From Cohnella zeiphila (GTDB lineage: Bacteria > Bacillota > Bacilli > Paenibacillales > Paenibacillaceae), in NCBI RefSeq assembly GCF_014212055.1, contig NZ_JACJVO010000036.1:109483-173482 (forward strand): a stretch of 64,000 nucleotides of DNA, in the 5' to 3' direction. This document shows, piece by piece, positions 44,844-52,811 of this stretch. Under the pieces are notes generated by a model. That model was not told the DNA's origin. It ran no database searches and worked only from the letters and a program-made list of their open reading frames with translations. How positions within the stretch are numbered: position 1 is the stretch's first letter; every line of letters starts with the position of its first letter. The translations under genes were made by a program, and so were the position numbers.

Positions 44844-45758
44844 ATGAAAGGCCGAGCGGATTGGCTTTCCCAGATTCGCCGCAATTATGATTTGTATCTG
44901 CTGTTGATACCGGGACTCGTTTTTTTGCTGATATTCAAATATACGCCGATTTACGGCCTGGTCATCGCCTTCCAGAATTTCAACATCTTCAAGGGCATCG
45001 GAGGAAGCGAATGGGTCGGTCTGCAGCAATTCGAGCGCCTGTTTCATTCCGCGGATTTCGGCCGCATTATGACGAACACGCTTCTTATCAGCTTGTACAA
45101 GATCGTCTTCCTGTTCCCGATCCCGATCATTATCGCCGTGCTGTTGAACGAAGTCGGCAGAATGGGGTTCAAGCGGTCGATTCAGACGATTATTTATTTG
45201 CCGCATTTCCTGTCCTGGGTCGTGATCGCGGGGCTGTTCGTCAACATTCTGTCGCCGTCCACGGGGATCGTTAACGGCATCATCGGCTGGTTCGGCGGAG
45301 AGCCGGTGAACTTCTTCATGGACAACCATTACTTCCGCAGCGTTCTCGTCGCCACGGCGGGTTGGAAGGAATCGGGCTGGAGCGCCATCATCTTCATCGC
45401 CGCCATTGCCGGCCTCGACCCCGAGCTGTACGAAGCGGCCAGGCTTGACGGCGCCAGCCGCGTGCGCCAGATGTTCCACATCACGCTGCCCGGAATCTCG
45501 ACGACGATCGTTCTCATGCTCATCCTGCGCATCGGCGGCGTGCTGGAAGCGGGAACCGAGCAGATTCTGCTGCTGTATAACCCGACGGTATACCATACGG
45601 GGGACGTCATCGGCACTTACATTTACCGAATGGGGCTGACTTCCATGGAATACAGCTTCTCCACCGCGGTCGGACTGTTCGAGTCGGTGATCGGCTTCTT
45701 CCTGGTCATCGGCGGCAATCAGCTGTCCAAGCGGATCACGGGCAAGAGCATCTGGTGA
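44844..45758 (+). CDS. ABC sugar transporter permease, LplB type (third locus)
   Basis: A 304-residue membrane protein. The start is ATG 44844 after GGGAGGAGGAAG; an upstream frame back to 44718 has no ribosome site and covers the terminator-promoter region. It has PIYGLVIAFQNFNIFKGIGG, IYLPHFLSWVVIAGLFVNIL and the EAA loop YEAARLDGASRVRQMFHITL. It ends with SKRITGKSIW. It forms the channel with the next gene product. Confidence 0.92.
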   Translation: MKGRADWLSQIRRNYDLYLLLIPGLVFLLIFKYTPIYGLVIAFQNFNIFKGIGGSEWVGLQQFERLFHSADFGRIMTNTLLISLYKIVFLFPIPIIIAVLLNEVGRMGFKRSIQTIIYLPHFLSWVVIAGLFVNILSPSTGIVNGIIGWFGGEPVNFFMDNHYFRSVLVATAGWKESGWSAIIFIAAIAGLDPELYEAARLDGASRVRQMFHITLPGISTTIVLMLILRIGGVLEAGTEQILLLYNPTVYHTGDVIGTYIYRMGLTSMEYSFSTAVGLFESVIGFFLVIGGNQLSKRITGKSIW

Positions 45759-45774
45759 CGAGAGGAGAGAGACG

Positions 45775-46659
45775 ATGACCCCATCACGCAGCCGGCCCTT
45801 TTCCGAAGTCGTCTATGTATCGATAGTCTACGCTGTCTTGACCGGCGCAGGCATTCTCTGCCTCTTCCCGTTCCTGAATGTGCTGGCCAAATCGCTCAGC
45901 GCCAACTGGGCGATCGTCTCCGGGAAGGTCGGGCTCTGGCCGATCGACCTCAACTTGAAGAACATCGGGTTCGTCATCGGCGACGACATGTTCCAGCGAG
46001 GATTCCTGATTTCGGTCTCGCTCACCGTCGTCGGCACGCTGGCTTCGGTCGTCATGACGGCTGTCTCCGCCTATCCGTTGTCGAAGAAGCATTTGCCGGG
46101 GATCAAGTTCGTGCTGCTGCTATACATCTTCACGATGCTGTTTAACGGCGGACTCGTTCCGAATTACCTGTTGATCAAAAACCTGGGGTTGATGAACAAC
46201 CTCCTGTCGCTTGTGCTGCCGGCGCTGATCAGCGTCTTCAATCTGCTGCTGATGAAAAATTATTACGAAAGTCTGCCGGAGAGCCTGGAGGAATCGGCCA
46301 AGCTGGACGGCGCCAGCAACCTTCGCATCGTGCTGCGCTTGATTATTCCGCTTTCGGCGCCCGTGTTCGCCACGATCAGCTTATTCTATGCCGTCTCCTT
46401 CTGGAGCGACTGGTTTCATCCGATGCTGTATCTGAACGATCCGGCATTGAAGCCTCTGCAGCTGTATATGCGGGATGTCGTGCTGCAAGCGTCGGACGAG
46501 AATCTGCTGAACCAGGACAACGACCTGCTGTTGAACGCCTCGCCCGAAGGCATTCGCAACGCGACGATCATCGTGTCGACGATCCCGATTCTGCTCGTAT
46601 ATCCGTTCCTGCAAAAGTACTTCATCAAGGGGATTCTGATCGGCTCCGTCAAAGGATAA
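45775..46659 (+). CDS. ABC sugar transporter permease, LplC/YtcP type (third locus)
   Basis: A 294-residue protein, ATG 45775 behind GAGAGGAGAG. The EAA loop (EESAKLDGASNLRIVLRLII) has Ser in place of the second Ala (ESAK); the family ending FIKGILIGSVKG is present. LFNGGLVPNYLLIKNLGLMN is characteristic. It lies 17 bases downstream of the LplB-type gene. Confidence 0.92.
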   Translation: MTPSRSRPFSEVVYVSIVYAVLTGAGILCLFPFLNVLAKSLSANWAIVSGKVGLWPIDLNLKNIGFVIGDDMFQRGFLISVSLTVVGTLASVVMTAVSAYPLSKKHLPGIKFVLLLYIFTMLFNGGLVPNYLLIKNLGLMNNLLSLVLPALISVFNLLLMKNYYESLPESLEESAKLDGASNLRIVLRLIIPLSAPVFATISLFYAVSFWSDWFHPMLYLNDPALKPLQLYMRDVVLQASDENLLNQDNDLLLNASPEGIRNATIIVSTIPILLVYPFLQKYFIKGILIGSVKG

Positions 46660-46758
46660 CAAGCCTGCGGCATCGGCAACGGAATTATCCCTTGACGAGC
46701 CGGCCTCATTCCCGGAACCGCAAGGGTTAATTTATAATTACGGTATGGAGGGGTTCAC

Positions 46759-48312
46759 ATGTCGAAGAAAAAACGGTTTGCCGCAGCTGTCACGCTGCCG
46801 CTGGCCATCTCCGTCATCCTGGCCGGATGCGGAAGCGGAGGCAACAACGATGGCGGGAACGCCACGGCGACGGGAAGCGCGCCGACGGCCTCCGGCGCGG
46901 CCGCAAGCCCAAGCGCCGAGGCGAAGGACAAACCGACGCTGAAGCTGCTGCGCAATTACATGGCCGACGATTACAACACGTATCCGGTGAATCAATTCCT
47001 GGAGGAAGCGACCGGCTACAAGCTGCAGAACGATATGCTGCCCCAGGAGAATCCGGGCGACAAGCTGAATCTGATCATGGCTTCCGGCTCGGATTACGAT
47101 CTGGTGGACGCCATGAACAAGCAGGACTTCTTCAACTTCGCCCAGAACGGCGCGCTGACGGATTTGACCCCGCTCATCGACCAATACGGTCCGAACATCA
47201 AGCAAGCGATCTCGCCGGAGAGCTTCTCAGGCGTAACGGTCGACGGGAAAATCTACGGCATTCCGACCTTGAACGTCTCTTACGTCCGGACGGGACTGCT
47301 GATCCGCACCGACTGGCTGGAGAAGGTCGGCAAGAAGATGCCGACGACGCTGGACGAACTCGTCGATGTTTTGAAAGCGTTTAAGGACCAAGACCCGGGC
47401 GGAAACGGCAAGAACAACATTCCGATGACGATCGATGCCGTCGCGCTGCTGGACAACTTGACGGGCGCTTACGGAATTTTCGGATCGTGGACCGAGATGG
47501 ACGGCAAACTGGTGAACGTCGTCAATCATCCCGGGCTCAAGGATTACGTCACTTTCATCCGGGATCTGTACGATCAAGGATTGTTGGACAAGGAATTCGC
47601 CACCAACAAATCGGCGACTGCGGCCGAGAAGTTCACCAGCGGCCGGGCGGGCATCTATTTGGCCGGATGGTCGTCGATCCCGGGCTATGACGAAGCTCTG
47701 CAGAAGAACGTGCCGGGAGCAACGTACCAATACATTCCTCCGTTGAAAGGACCTGGCGGGCTAAGCGGATTTACCGAGATCGGGGGCTTCAATAAGATTA
47801 CGTTCGTTCCCAAGTCGGCCAAACACCCGGAGGATGCGATCAAGCTGGTCAACGCCATGCTGGATCCGGACACGTTCAAAGACCTGTTCATCGGCAAAGA
47901 GGGCGAGACGTATACGGTGGAGAACGGCAATTACATGCCGATCGCTCCCGCATTTTTCGACGATCGCGGCCAGTCCAACAACTTCGTCATCGGGATGGAC
48001 GAAGCCAACTTCGTCCAGTACTGGCAGGCCCGCCTGCAGAAGAGCAAGCCGATGTTCGACAATTACAAGATCATCAATTCGGTTCCCCAGGATCAGATTC
48101 ATATGGACCCGCTCGCCTTCGCGCCGTACCTGCCGAAGTATTCGGCGAACAGCGTCAAGCTGGATACGCTTGTCAACGATCGTCTGATCCAGATGATCGT
48201 GGACGGGGTGTCCGACAAGGCGATCGGCGATCTCCAGAAAGCTTGGAACGACGCAGGCGGCCAGGATGTAGAGAAGGAAGTGAACGACTGGTACGCAAGC
48301 CAACAACATTAA
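46759..48312 (+). CDS. Carbohydrate ABC transporter substrate-binding lipoprotein (third locus)
   Basis: A 517-residue lipoprotein with the signal KKKRFAAAVTLPLAISVILA and lipobox LAGC. An Ala/Gly-rich linker follows. The mature part has KIYGIPTLNVSYVRTGLLIR and FKDQDPGGNGKNNIPMTIDA, typical phrases of the LplA/YtcQ type. ATG 46759 follows TATGGAGGGG. The order permease-permease-binding protein is the same as in the second locus. Ligand unknown. Confidence 0.92.
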   Translation: MSKKKRFAAAVTLPLAISVILAGCGSGGNNDGGNATATGSAPTASGAAASPSAEAKDKPTLKLLRNYMADDYNTYPVNQFLEEATGYKLQNDMLPQENPGDKLNLIMASGSDYDLVDAMNKQDFFNFAQNGALTDLTPLIDQYGPNIKQAISPESFSGVTVDGKIYGIPTLNVSYVRTGLLIRTDWLEKVGKKMPTTLDELVDVLKAFKDQDPGGNGKNNIPMTIDAVALLDNLTGAYGIFGSWTEMDGKLVNVVNHPGLKDYVTFIRDLYDQGLLDKEFATNKSATAAEKFTSGRAGIYLAGWSSIPGYDEALQKNVPGATYQYIPPLKGPGGLSGFTEIGGFNKITFVPKSAKHPEDAIKLVNAMLDPDTFKDLFIGKEGETYTVENGNYMPIAPAFFDDRGQSNNFVIGMDEANFVQYWQARLQKSKPMFDNYKIINSVPQDQIHMDPLAFAPYLPKYSANSVKLDTLVNDRLIQMIVDGVSDKAIGDLQKAWNDAGGQDVEKEVNDWYASQQH

Positions 48313-48382
48313 GGAAAGAGATTCGGGGCTTCGCCTTGACGGCGAGGCCTCGAATTTCAAGAGAGAGGAGACCCATAAAGAG

Positions 48383-49864
48383 ATGATCTACGATCTGGTG
48401 ATTTACGGCGGCACGGCGGCAGGAATGGCCGCTGCCGTTCAAGCCCGCCGAATGGGCATGAACCCGGTTGTCCTGGAGCCGTCCCGCAGGCTGGGGGGGT
48501 TAAGCAGCGGCGGGCTGGGCGACACCGATTTCGGCGACAAGTCGGCGATCGGCGGGCTGTCGCTGGAATTCTACAAGCGAGTCGGCCGGAAGTACGGCTC
48601 GGACGAAGCGGTCTGGATGTTCGAGCCGAAGACGGCGCTGTCCGTCTTCGAGGATTGGGCGGAGGAATACGGCATCGAGGTCCGGTACGGCGAAAGGCTC
48701 GATCCGGCCGATCCCGTCGCGAAGCGCGGCAATCGGATCGAGTCGATCCGGTCGGAATCGGGGCATACGTACGCCGGCAGAATGTTCATGGATGCCGGGT
48801 ACGAAGGGGATCTGATGAAAGCGGCGGGAGTCTCGTATGCATTGGGCAGGGAGCCGAACAGCCGGTACGGGGAGACGTACAACGGCATTCAGACGGCGGC
48901 CGCCGTCAAAAACCAGCTGCCCCGGGGCATCGATCCTTACGTCGTGCCGGGCGATCGGGCGAGCGGACTTTTGCCCGGCGTCAATCCCGACTCCGGGGGA
49001 CGGGACGGCGAAGGAGACGACAAAATCCAGGCGTACTGCTACCGGATGTGCTTGACGGACGCGCCGGATAACCGCTTTCCCGTGGAGCAGCCGGCGGGCT
49101 ACGACGAACGGGACTACGAGCTGTTGTTCCGTGCCGCCGAACAGGGAGAGAACGTATTCTTTAAGCTGCGGATGGTGCCGAACCGGAAGACCGATTCCAA
49201 TAACGACAAGGGATTCTCGACGGACTTTATCGGCTGCAATTATGCCTATCCGGAAGCCTCTTATGCGGAGAGAGAGGCGCTCGCGGCCGCCCATGAGCGC
49301 CATCAGCGCGGCTTGATCTGGACTCTGCAGCATCATCCCCGCGTTCCGGCCGCTATCCGCGAATTTTACAAGCCGTGGGGGCTTCCTCTTGACGAGTTCA
49401 CGGAGAACGGCCACTGGACGCCGCAGCTGTACATCCGGGAAGCCAGACGGATGGTAAGCGGTCTGGTGATGAACGAAAATCATATTTTCCTGCGTTCACC
49501 CATCGACGACCCCGTCGGCCTCGGCTCCTACACGATGGATTCCCACAACGTGCAGCGGCATGTCAGTCCGGAAGGCGACGTCCGGAACGAGGGAGACGTG
49601 CAGATCAAGCTGAATTCTCCTTATCCCATCAGCTACCGTTCGCTCGTGCCGGAGGAAGAACAGTGCGCCAACTTGCTAGTCCCCGTCTGCCTGTCTGCCT
49701 CGCATATCGCGTACGGCTCCATCCGGATGGAGCCCGTGTTCATGGCGCTGGGCCAGTCGGCGGCGACCGCGGCCGCGCTTGCGCTGGAGGCAGACATCGC
49801 CGTTCAGGCGGTGCCGTATGGCAAGCTGCGCGAGCGGTTGCTGCGGGACGATCAGGTCATTTAG
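48383..49864 (+). CDS. FAD-dependent oxidoreductase (PF12831-like)
   Basis: A 493-residue protein with FAD site YDLVIYGGTAAGMAAAVQAR at the start and GGLSSGGLGDTDFGDKSAIG soon after, as in the PF12831 family. The middle has the long region with GHTYAGRMFMDAGYEGDLMK, and the end has RMEPVFMALGQSAATAAALA, the C-terminal FAD-contact pattern. It lies 70 bases after the binding-protein gene and is the last gene before a terminator. It resembles one half of the double-FAD enzyme of the second locus in family and context. Its substrate is unknown; the link to sugar import is inferred. Confidence 0.88.
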   Translation: MIYDLVIYGGTAAGMAAAVQARRMGMNPVVLEPSRRLGGLSSGGLGDTDFGDKSAIGGLSLEFYKRVGRKYGSDEAVWMFEPKTALSVFEDWAEEYGIEVRYGERLDPADPVAKRGNRIESIRSESGHTYAGRMFMDAGYEGDLMKAAGVSYALGREPNSRYGETYNGIQTAAAVKNQLPRGIDPYVVPGDRASGLLPGVNPDSGGRDGEGDDKIQAYCYRMCLTDAPDNRFPVEQPAGYDERDYELLFRAAEQGENVFFKLRMVPNRKTDSNNDKGFSTDFIGCNYAYPEASYAEREALAAAHERHQRGLIWTLQHHPRVPAAIREFYKPWGLPLDEFTENGHWTPQLYIREARRMVSGLVMNENHIFLRSPIDDPVGLGSYTMDSHNVQRHVSPEGDVRNEGDVQIKLNSPYPISYRSLVPEEEQCANLLVPVCLSASHIAYGSIRMEPVFMALGQSAATAAALALEADIAVQAVPYGKLRERLLRDDQVI

Positions 49865-49917
49865 GCGGTTACGGCACGTCTTCATATGCGTTCAATGAGG
49901 CTTCGATTTGGGGAGCA

Positions 49918-49947
49918 GACTCGATCCTTAAGGATCGGGTCTTTTTT
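49918..49947 (+). terminator. Rho-independent terminator ending the third locus
   Basis: A 10-bp stem GACTCGATCC/GGATCGGGTC with one T/G wobble and a TTAA loop, followed by TTTTTT, 53 bases after the stop codon. Confidence 0.92.
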
Positions 49948-50136
49948 GCCTTAGAAATTCCTGGACGCTTCAAATTAAGATATCCACTGCCTATCCCTCC
50001 GGGAAATTCTTCTCTTTTTCTCCGATTATATCAAGATCAAAATCGGTTTGTTATGAATTCCGGCCGATTTTACTTGCTCTTTACAATTTTCCGGACTTTA
50101 TGCACCATTCAGCGACAAACGGTAAGGTGAACGAAG
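49948..50136. other. Gene-free interval
   Basis: No open frame with a ribosome site and no recognisable signal were found between the two terminators here. It may hold the promoter of a short transcript ending at 50172, but nothing firm is seen. Confidence 0.35.
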
Positions 50137-50172
50137 AGAACTGCACGGCTGTTGCCGGACAGTTCTTTTTTC
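50137..50172 (+). terminator. Second terminator ahead of the YjgB-like gene
   Basis: AGAACTG pairs with CAGTTCT, and an inner GGC/GCC pair strengthens the stem; TTTTTT follows. The presence of this terminator 102 bases before the next gene, with no gene ahead of it, suggests either an unannotated short transcript or attenuation of the gene downstream. Confidence 0.8.
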
Positions 50173-50273
50173 TGCGCAGGCAAACTCCGCTTCGCTTCCA
50201 GCAATTTAGTGTAACAATATTCAAGGATGAGACGTCAATTTCTACAAGACAGCAAAAGAAGGAGACGAATCGA

Positions 50274-51350
50274 ATGAAACGAATCAAAAAAGCAACCGTT
50301 GCAATTATGGCCGTAGGAGCCTTAACGCTAAGCACCGCTGGAATTACGAATGAACTTTTGCCTGCAAAAGCAGCCGCGGCGTCTGCGTCCGCATCGTCTG
50401 CAGCATCGGAGTACTATAAGCAGGCCTTACAGACGCTGAACAGCTTCTACAAACCGGCGCTTCAAGGGCAATTTCCCGGTCTTGGGGGATTGACGTTAGG
50501 CAAAAGCACGCGCGAGGACGTAGTCAAAGCGATCGGCGAGCCTGAAATGCCGTCCAATGCGTCGAATGCATTCGATGTCTATCACGCGGAGATGGGCCAC
50601 CCCGGGTATGCGATCTCGTATAAGCAGAACAAAATCCAGGAGATGCGCTACTTCGGGACGAATGTGGAACGGGAGGCCAATATCGGCGGCATTACGGTGA
50701 AGATGCTCGTGCAGCAATGGGGAGCGCCTCATTCCTCCACCGTTTTCAAAACCGGCAGCGTGGAGCAGAAAAAGATCGTTTATATCCGCGGAGCCTATCA
50801 GCTCGAGTTTATTTTCAACAGCAGCACGAACCTCGACCACATCAATCTGGTTAAAAAGGACGCAGCGGGGTCCGATAATTCTTCCGCTGCCGGAGATTAC
50901 TATAAGCAGGCCTTGCAGACGCTGAACAGCTTCTACAAGCCGGCACTTCAAGGCCAGTTTCCCGGTCTTGAGGGATTGACGTTAGGCAAAAGCACGCGGG
51001 AGGACGTAGTCAAAGCGATCGGCGAGCCTGAAATGCCGTCCAATGCGTCGAATGCATTCGATGTCTATCACGCGGAAATGGGCCACCCCGGGTATGCGAT
51101 CTCGTATAAGCAGGACAAAATCCGGGAGATGCGCTACTTCGGGACAAATGTGGAACGGGAGGCCAATATCGGCGGCATTACGGTGAAGATGCTCGTGCAG
51201 CAATGGGGGGCGCCTCATTCCTCCACCGTTATCAAAACCGGCAGCGTGGAGCAGAAAAAAATCGTTTATATCCGCGGAGCCTATCAGCTCGAGTTTATTT
51301 TCAACAGCAGCACGAACCTCGACCACATCAATCTGGTTTACAAAGCGTAA
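50274..51350 (+). CDS. Secreted protein with two near-identical YjgB-like (DUF4309) domains
   Basis: A 358-residue protein starting at ATG 50274 behind AAGGAG, with a signal peptide (KRIKKATVAIMAVGALTLS) and AKAAAASA cleavage region. The mature protein has two copies of a domain of about 145 residues beginning YYKQALQTLNSFYKPALQGQ, with LTLGKSTREDVVKAIGEPEM and YFGTNVEREANIGGITVKML inside. This pattern matches the DUF4309/YjgB-like family of secreted proteins of unknown function. The copies differ in only a few residues (for example Gly/Glu near the start and Asn/Asp in the middle). A short terminator-like AC-rich hairpin follows at 51368. Confidence 0.8.
   Translation: MKRIKKATVAIMAVGALTLSTAGITNELLPAKAAAASASASSAASEYYKQALQTLNSFYKPALQGQFPGLGGLTLGKSTREDVVKAIGEPEMPSNASNAFDVYHAEMGHPGYAISYKQNKIQEMRYFGTNVEREANIGGITVKMLVQQWGAPHSSTVFKTGSVEQKKIVYIRGAYQLEFIFNSSTNLDHINLVKKDAAGSDNSSAAGDYYKQALQTLNSFYKPALQGQFPGLEGLTLGKSTREDVVKAIGEPEMPSNASNAFDVYHAEMGHPGYAISYKQDKIREMRYFGTNVEREANIGGITVKMLVQQWGAPHSSTVIKTGSVEQKKIVYIRGAYQLEFIFNSSTNLDHINLVYKA
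50412..51346 (+). repeat. Tandem duplication of about 450 bp inside the YjgB-like gene, period 486 bp
   Basis: The block beginning at 50412 recurs at 50898, an offset of exactly 486 bases (162 codons). The copies are nearly identical at the DNA level, including silent positions, so the duplication is recent or kept similar by gene conversion. Confidence 0.9.
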
Positions 51351-51450
51351 GTTTACCCATTTCCCTCACCGGTATTCCGGTGAGGTTTTTTTGTATGATT
51401 CTATCTTGGTCCTTTTCTTCATATCATTTAAAAAAATAGATTGAGAGAAG

Positions 51451-52758
51451 ATGAGGACATTGAAAACTGGTTATCGGACTCATGGATCGTTCCGGCGCTC
51501 TTTTTGGCGATGGGGCTATTTTTATTTGTTTCTATCGTCTTGCTGCTTCAGCATTATCGCGTTTCGCCCGATGATGGCCCCTGACGCCGACGGGAAAGTA
51601 CTGCTGCAATTGGACAAGCTGGCTCGGCCGGGAGGGGAAACCGTTGCTCCGGTGCACATAACGGGAAATCGGAGTCCGCAAGATCACCCGGATCCAAGCG
51701 GAGCGGCTTCCGAATCCGCGCAAAATTCCGTCTCCGCAACGCAATGGGTGCGCATTACGACGGCCGCCGCTTTGCGCGAGGAGCCGAAGCCGACTTCGCC
51801 GGAAATGCTGGAAGCAATCCCGGACGAATGGTTTCCCGTGCTGAGGGAGGAAGATCATTGGTACGAAGTCCGGTTAGGCGATAGCCAATCCGGCTGGGTT
51901 CCGGAGCAAGGGACTGAAACGACAAAGCTGACCGAAAATAGGCAAGTGATTTCGATTCAAGCGGATGCGCCGATTTTTTCGGGTCCTGACGTTTCGTTCG
52001 GCCCGGTACGAACCGCTCGGCCGAACCATGTCTATGTTCCGAATCGAGTGAGCGGACAATGGATCGAATTGCAGGGGGAAGGCGAAACCGCATCGTGGAT
52101 CAAGGCATCGGACGCCATCTGGACCCATGGGGAACCTGCTTCAATTGCAGCGTTTAACGAATCGGGAGAAGGCGTTGACGGAAATCTCCAAGCGGCGAAA
52201 GGTCCCCTGGAGGGAAAAACGATCGTCGTCGATCCGGGTCACGGCGGCATCGATTCGGGGGCGCGAGGCAAGATTGAAGATGTCTATGAGCGGGATGTCA
52301 ATCTGTCCGTCGCCCGAGCGCTGAAGCATAAGCTGCAAGCCGCCGGCGCGAAAGTGCTGATGACCCGAACTTCCAACGATCAAACGGTTACTTTGCAAAG
52401 CCGGGTGGACTTGTCGAACCGGAGCGGCGCCGACCTCTTTGTCAGCATTCATCAAAATATGTTCGTGCAAGATCCAAGCGTATCCGGCACCATTACTTTC
52501 TACAGCGGACCGGAATCGGCAGCGCCGGCGAAGGCGATCGAGGAGGCTGCGTTAGCCTCGCTCGGCAGCAGAGAGGAGAAGGAACACGTCGAGCAGGATC
52601 AATTGTATGTCTTGCGCAATAATCGTCAGCCGGCCGTTCTGATCGAAGGCTGCTTTCTATCCAATCCGAAGGAGCTCGCAAACAGCATTACGACGGGTTA
52701 TCAGGAGAGGCTGGCGAGCGGCGTTTTTGACGGCATTAGGACTTATCTGGCCGGATGA
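51451..52758 (+). CDS. N-acetylmuramoyl-L-alanine amidase with SH3-like domain
   Basis: A 435-residue protein with an N-terminal membrane anchor or signal (FLSSCCFSIIAFRPMMAPDA region after a basic start). An SH3-like region follows (WVRITTAAALREEPKPTS, WYEVRLGDSQSGWVPEQGTE). The last 180 residues are an amidase_3 domain: IVVDPGHGGIDSGARG with the zinc His, YERDVNLSVARALKHKL with the Glu, SIHQNMFVQ with the second His and a late Glu (IEGCFLSNP). It cleaves the amide bond in peptidoglycan outside the membrane. ATG 51451 has only a weak ribosome site (GAGAAG). It stands alone between the YjgB-like gene and a convergent gene. Confidence 0.88.
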   Translation: MRTLKTGYRTHGSFRRSFWRWGYFYLFLSSCCFSIIAFRPMMAPDADGKVLLQLDKLARPGGETVAPVHITGNRSPQDHPDPSGAASESAQNSVSATQWVRITTAAALREEPKPTSPEMLEAIPDEWFPVLREEDHWYEVRLGDSQSGWVPEQGTETTKLTENRQVISIQADAPIFSGPDVSFGPVRTARPNHVYVPNRVSGQWIELQGEGETASWIKASDAIWTHGEPASIAAFNESGEGVDGNLQAAKGPLEGKTIVVDPGHGGIDSGARGKIEDVYERDVNLSVARALKHKLQAAGAKVLMTRTSNDQTVTLQSRVDLSNRSGADLFVSIHQNMFVQDPSVSGTITFYSGPESAAPAKAIEEAALASLGSREEKEHVEQDQLYVLRNNRQPAVLIEGCFLSNPKELANSITTGYQERLASGVFDGIRTYLAG

Positions 52759-52811
52759 AACCGGAGAGCGGAGAGCGCCATGGAACGGTCGCCCGACAGG
52801 TCCTAAGCGCA

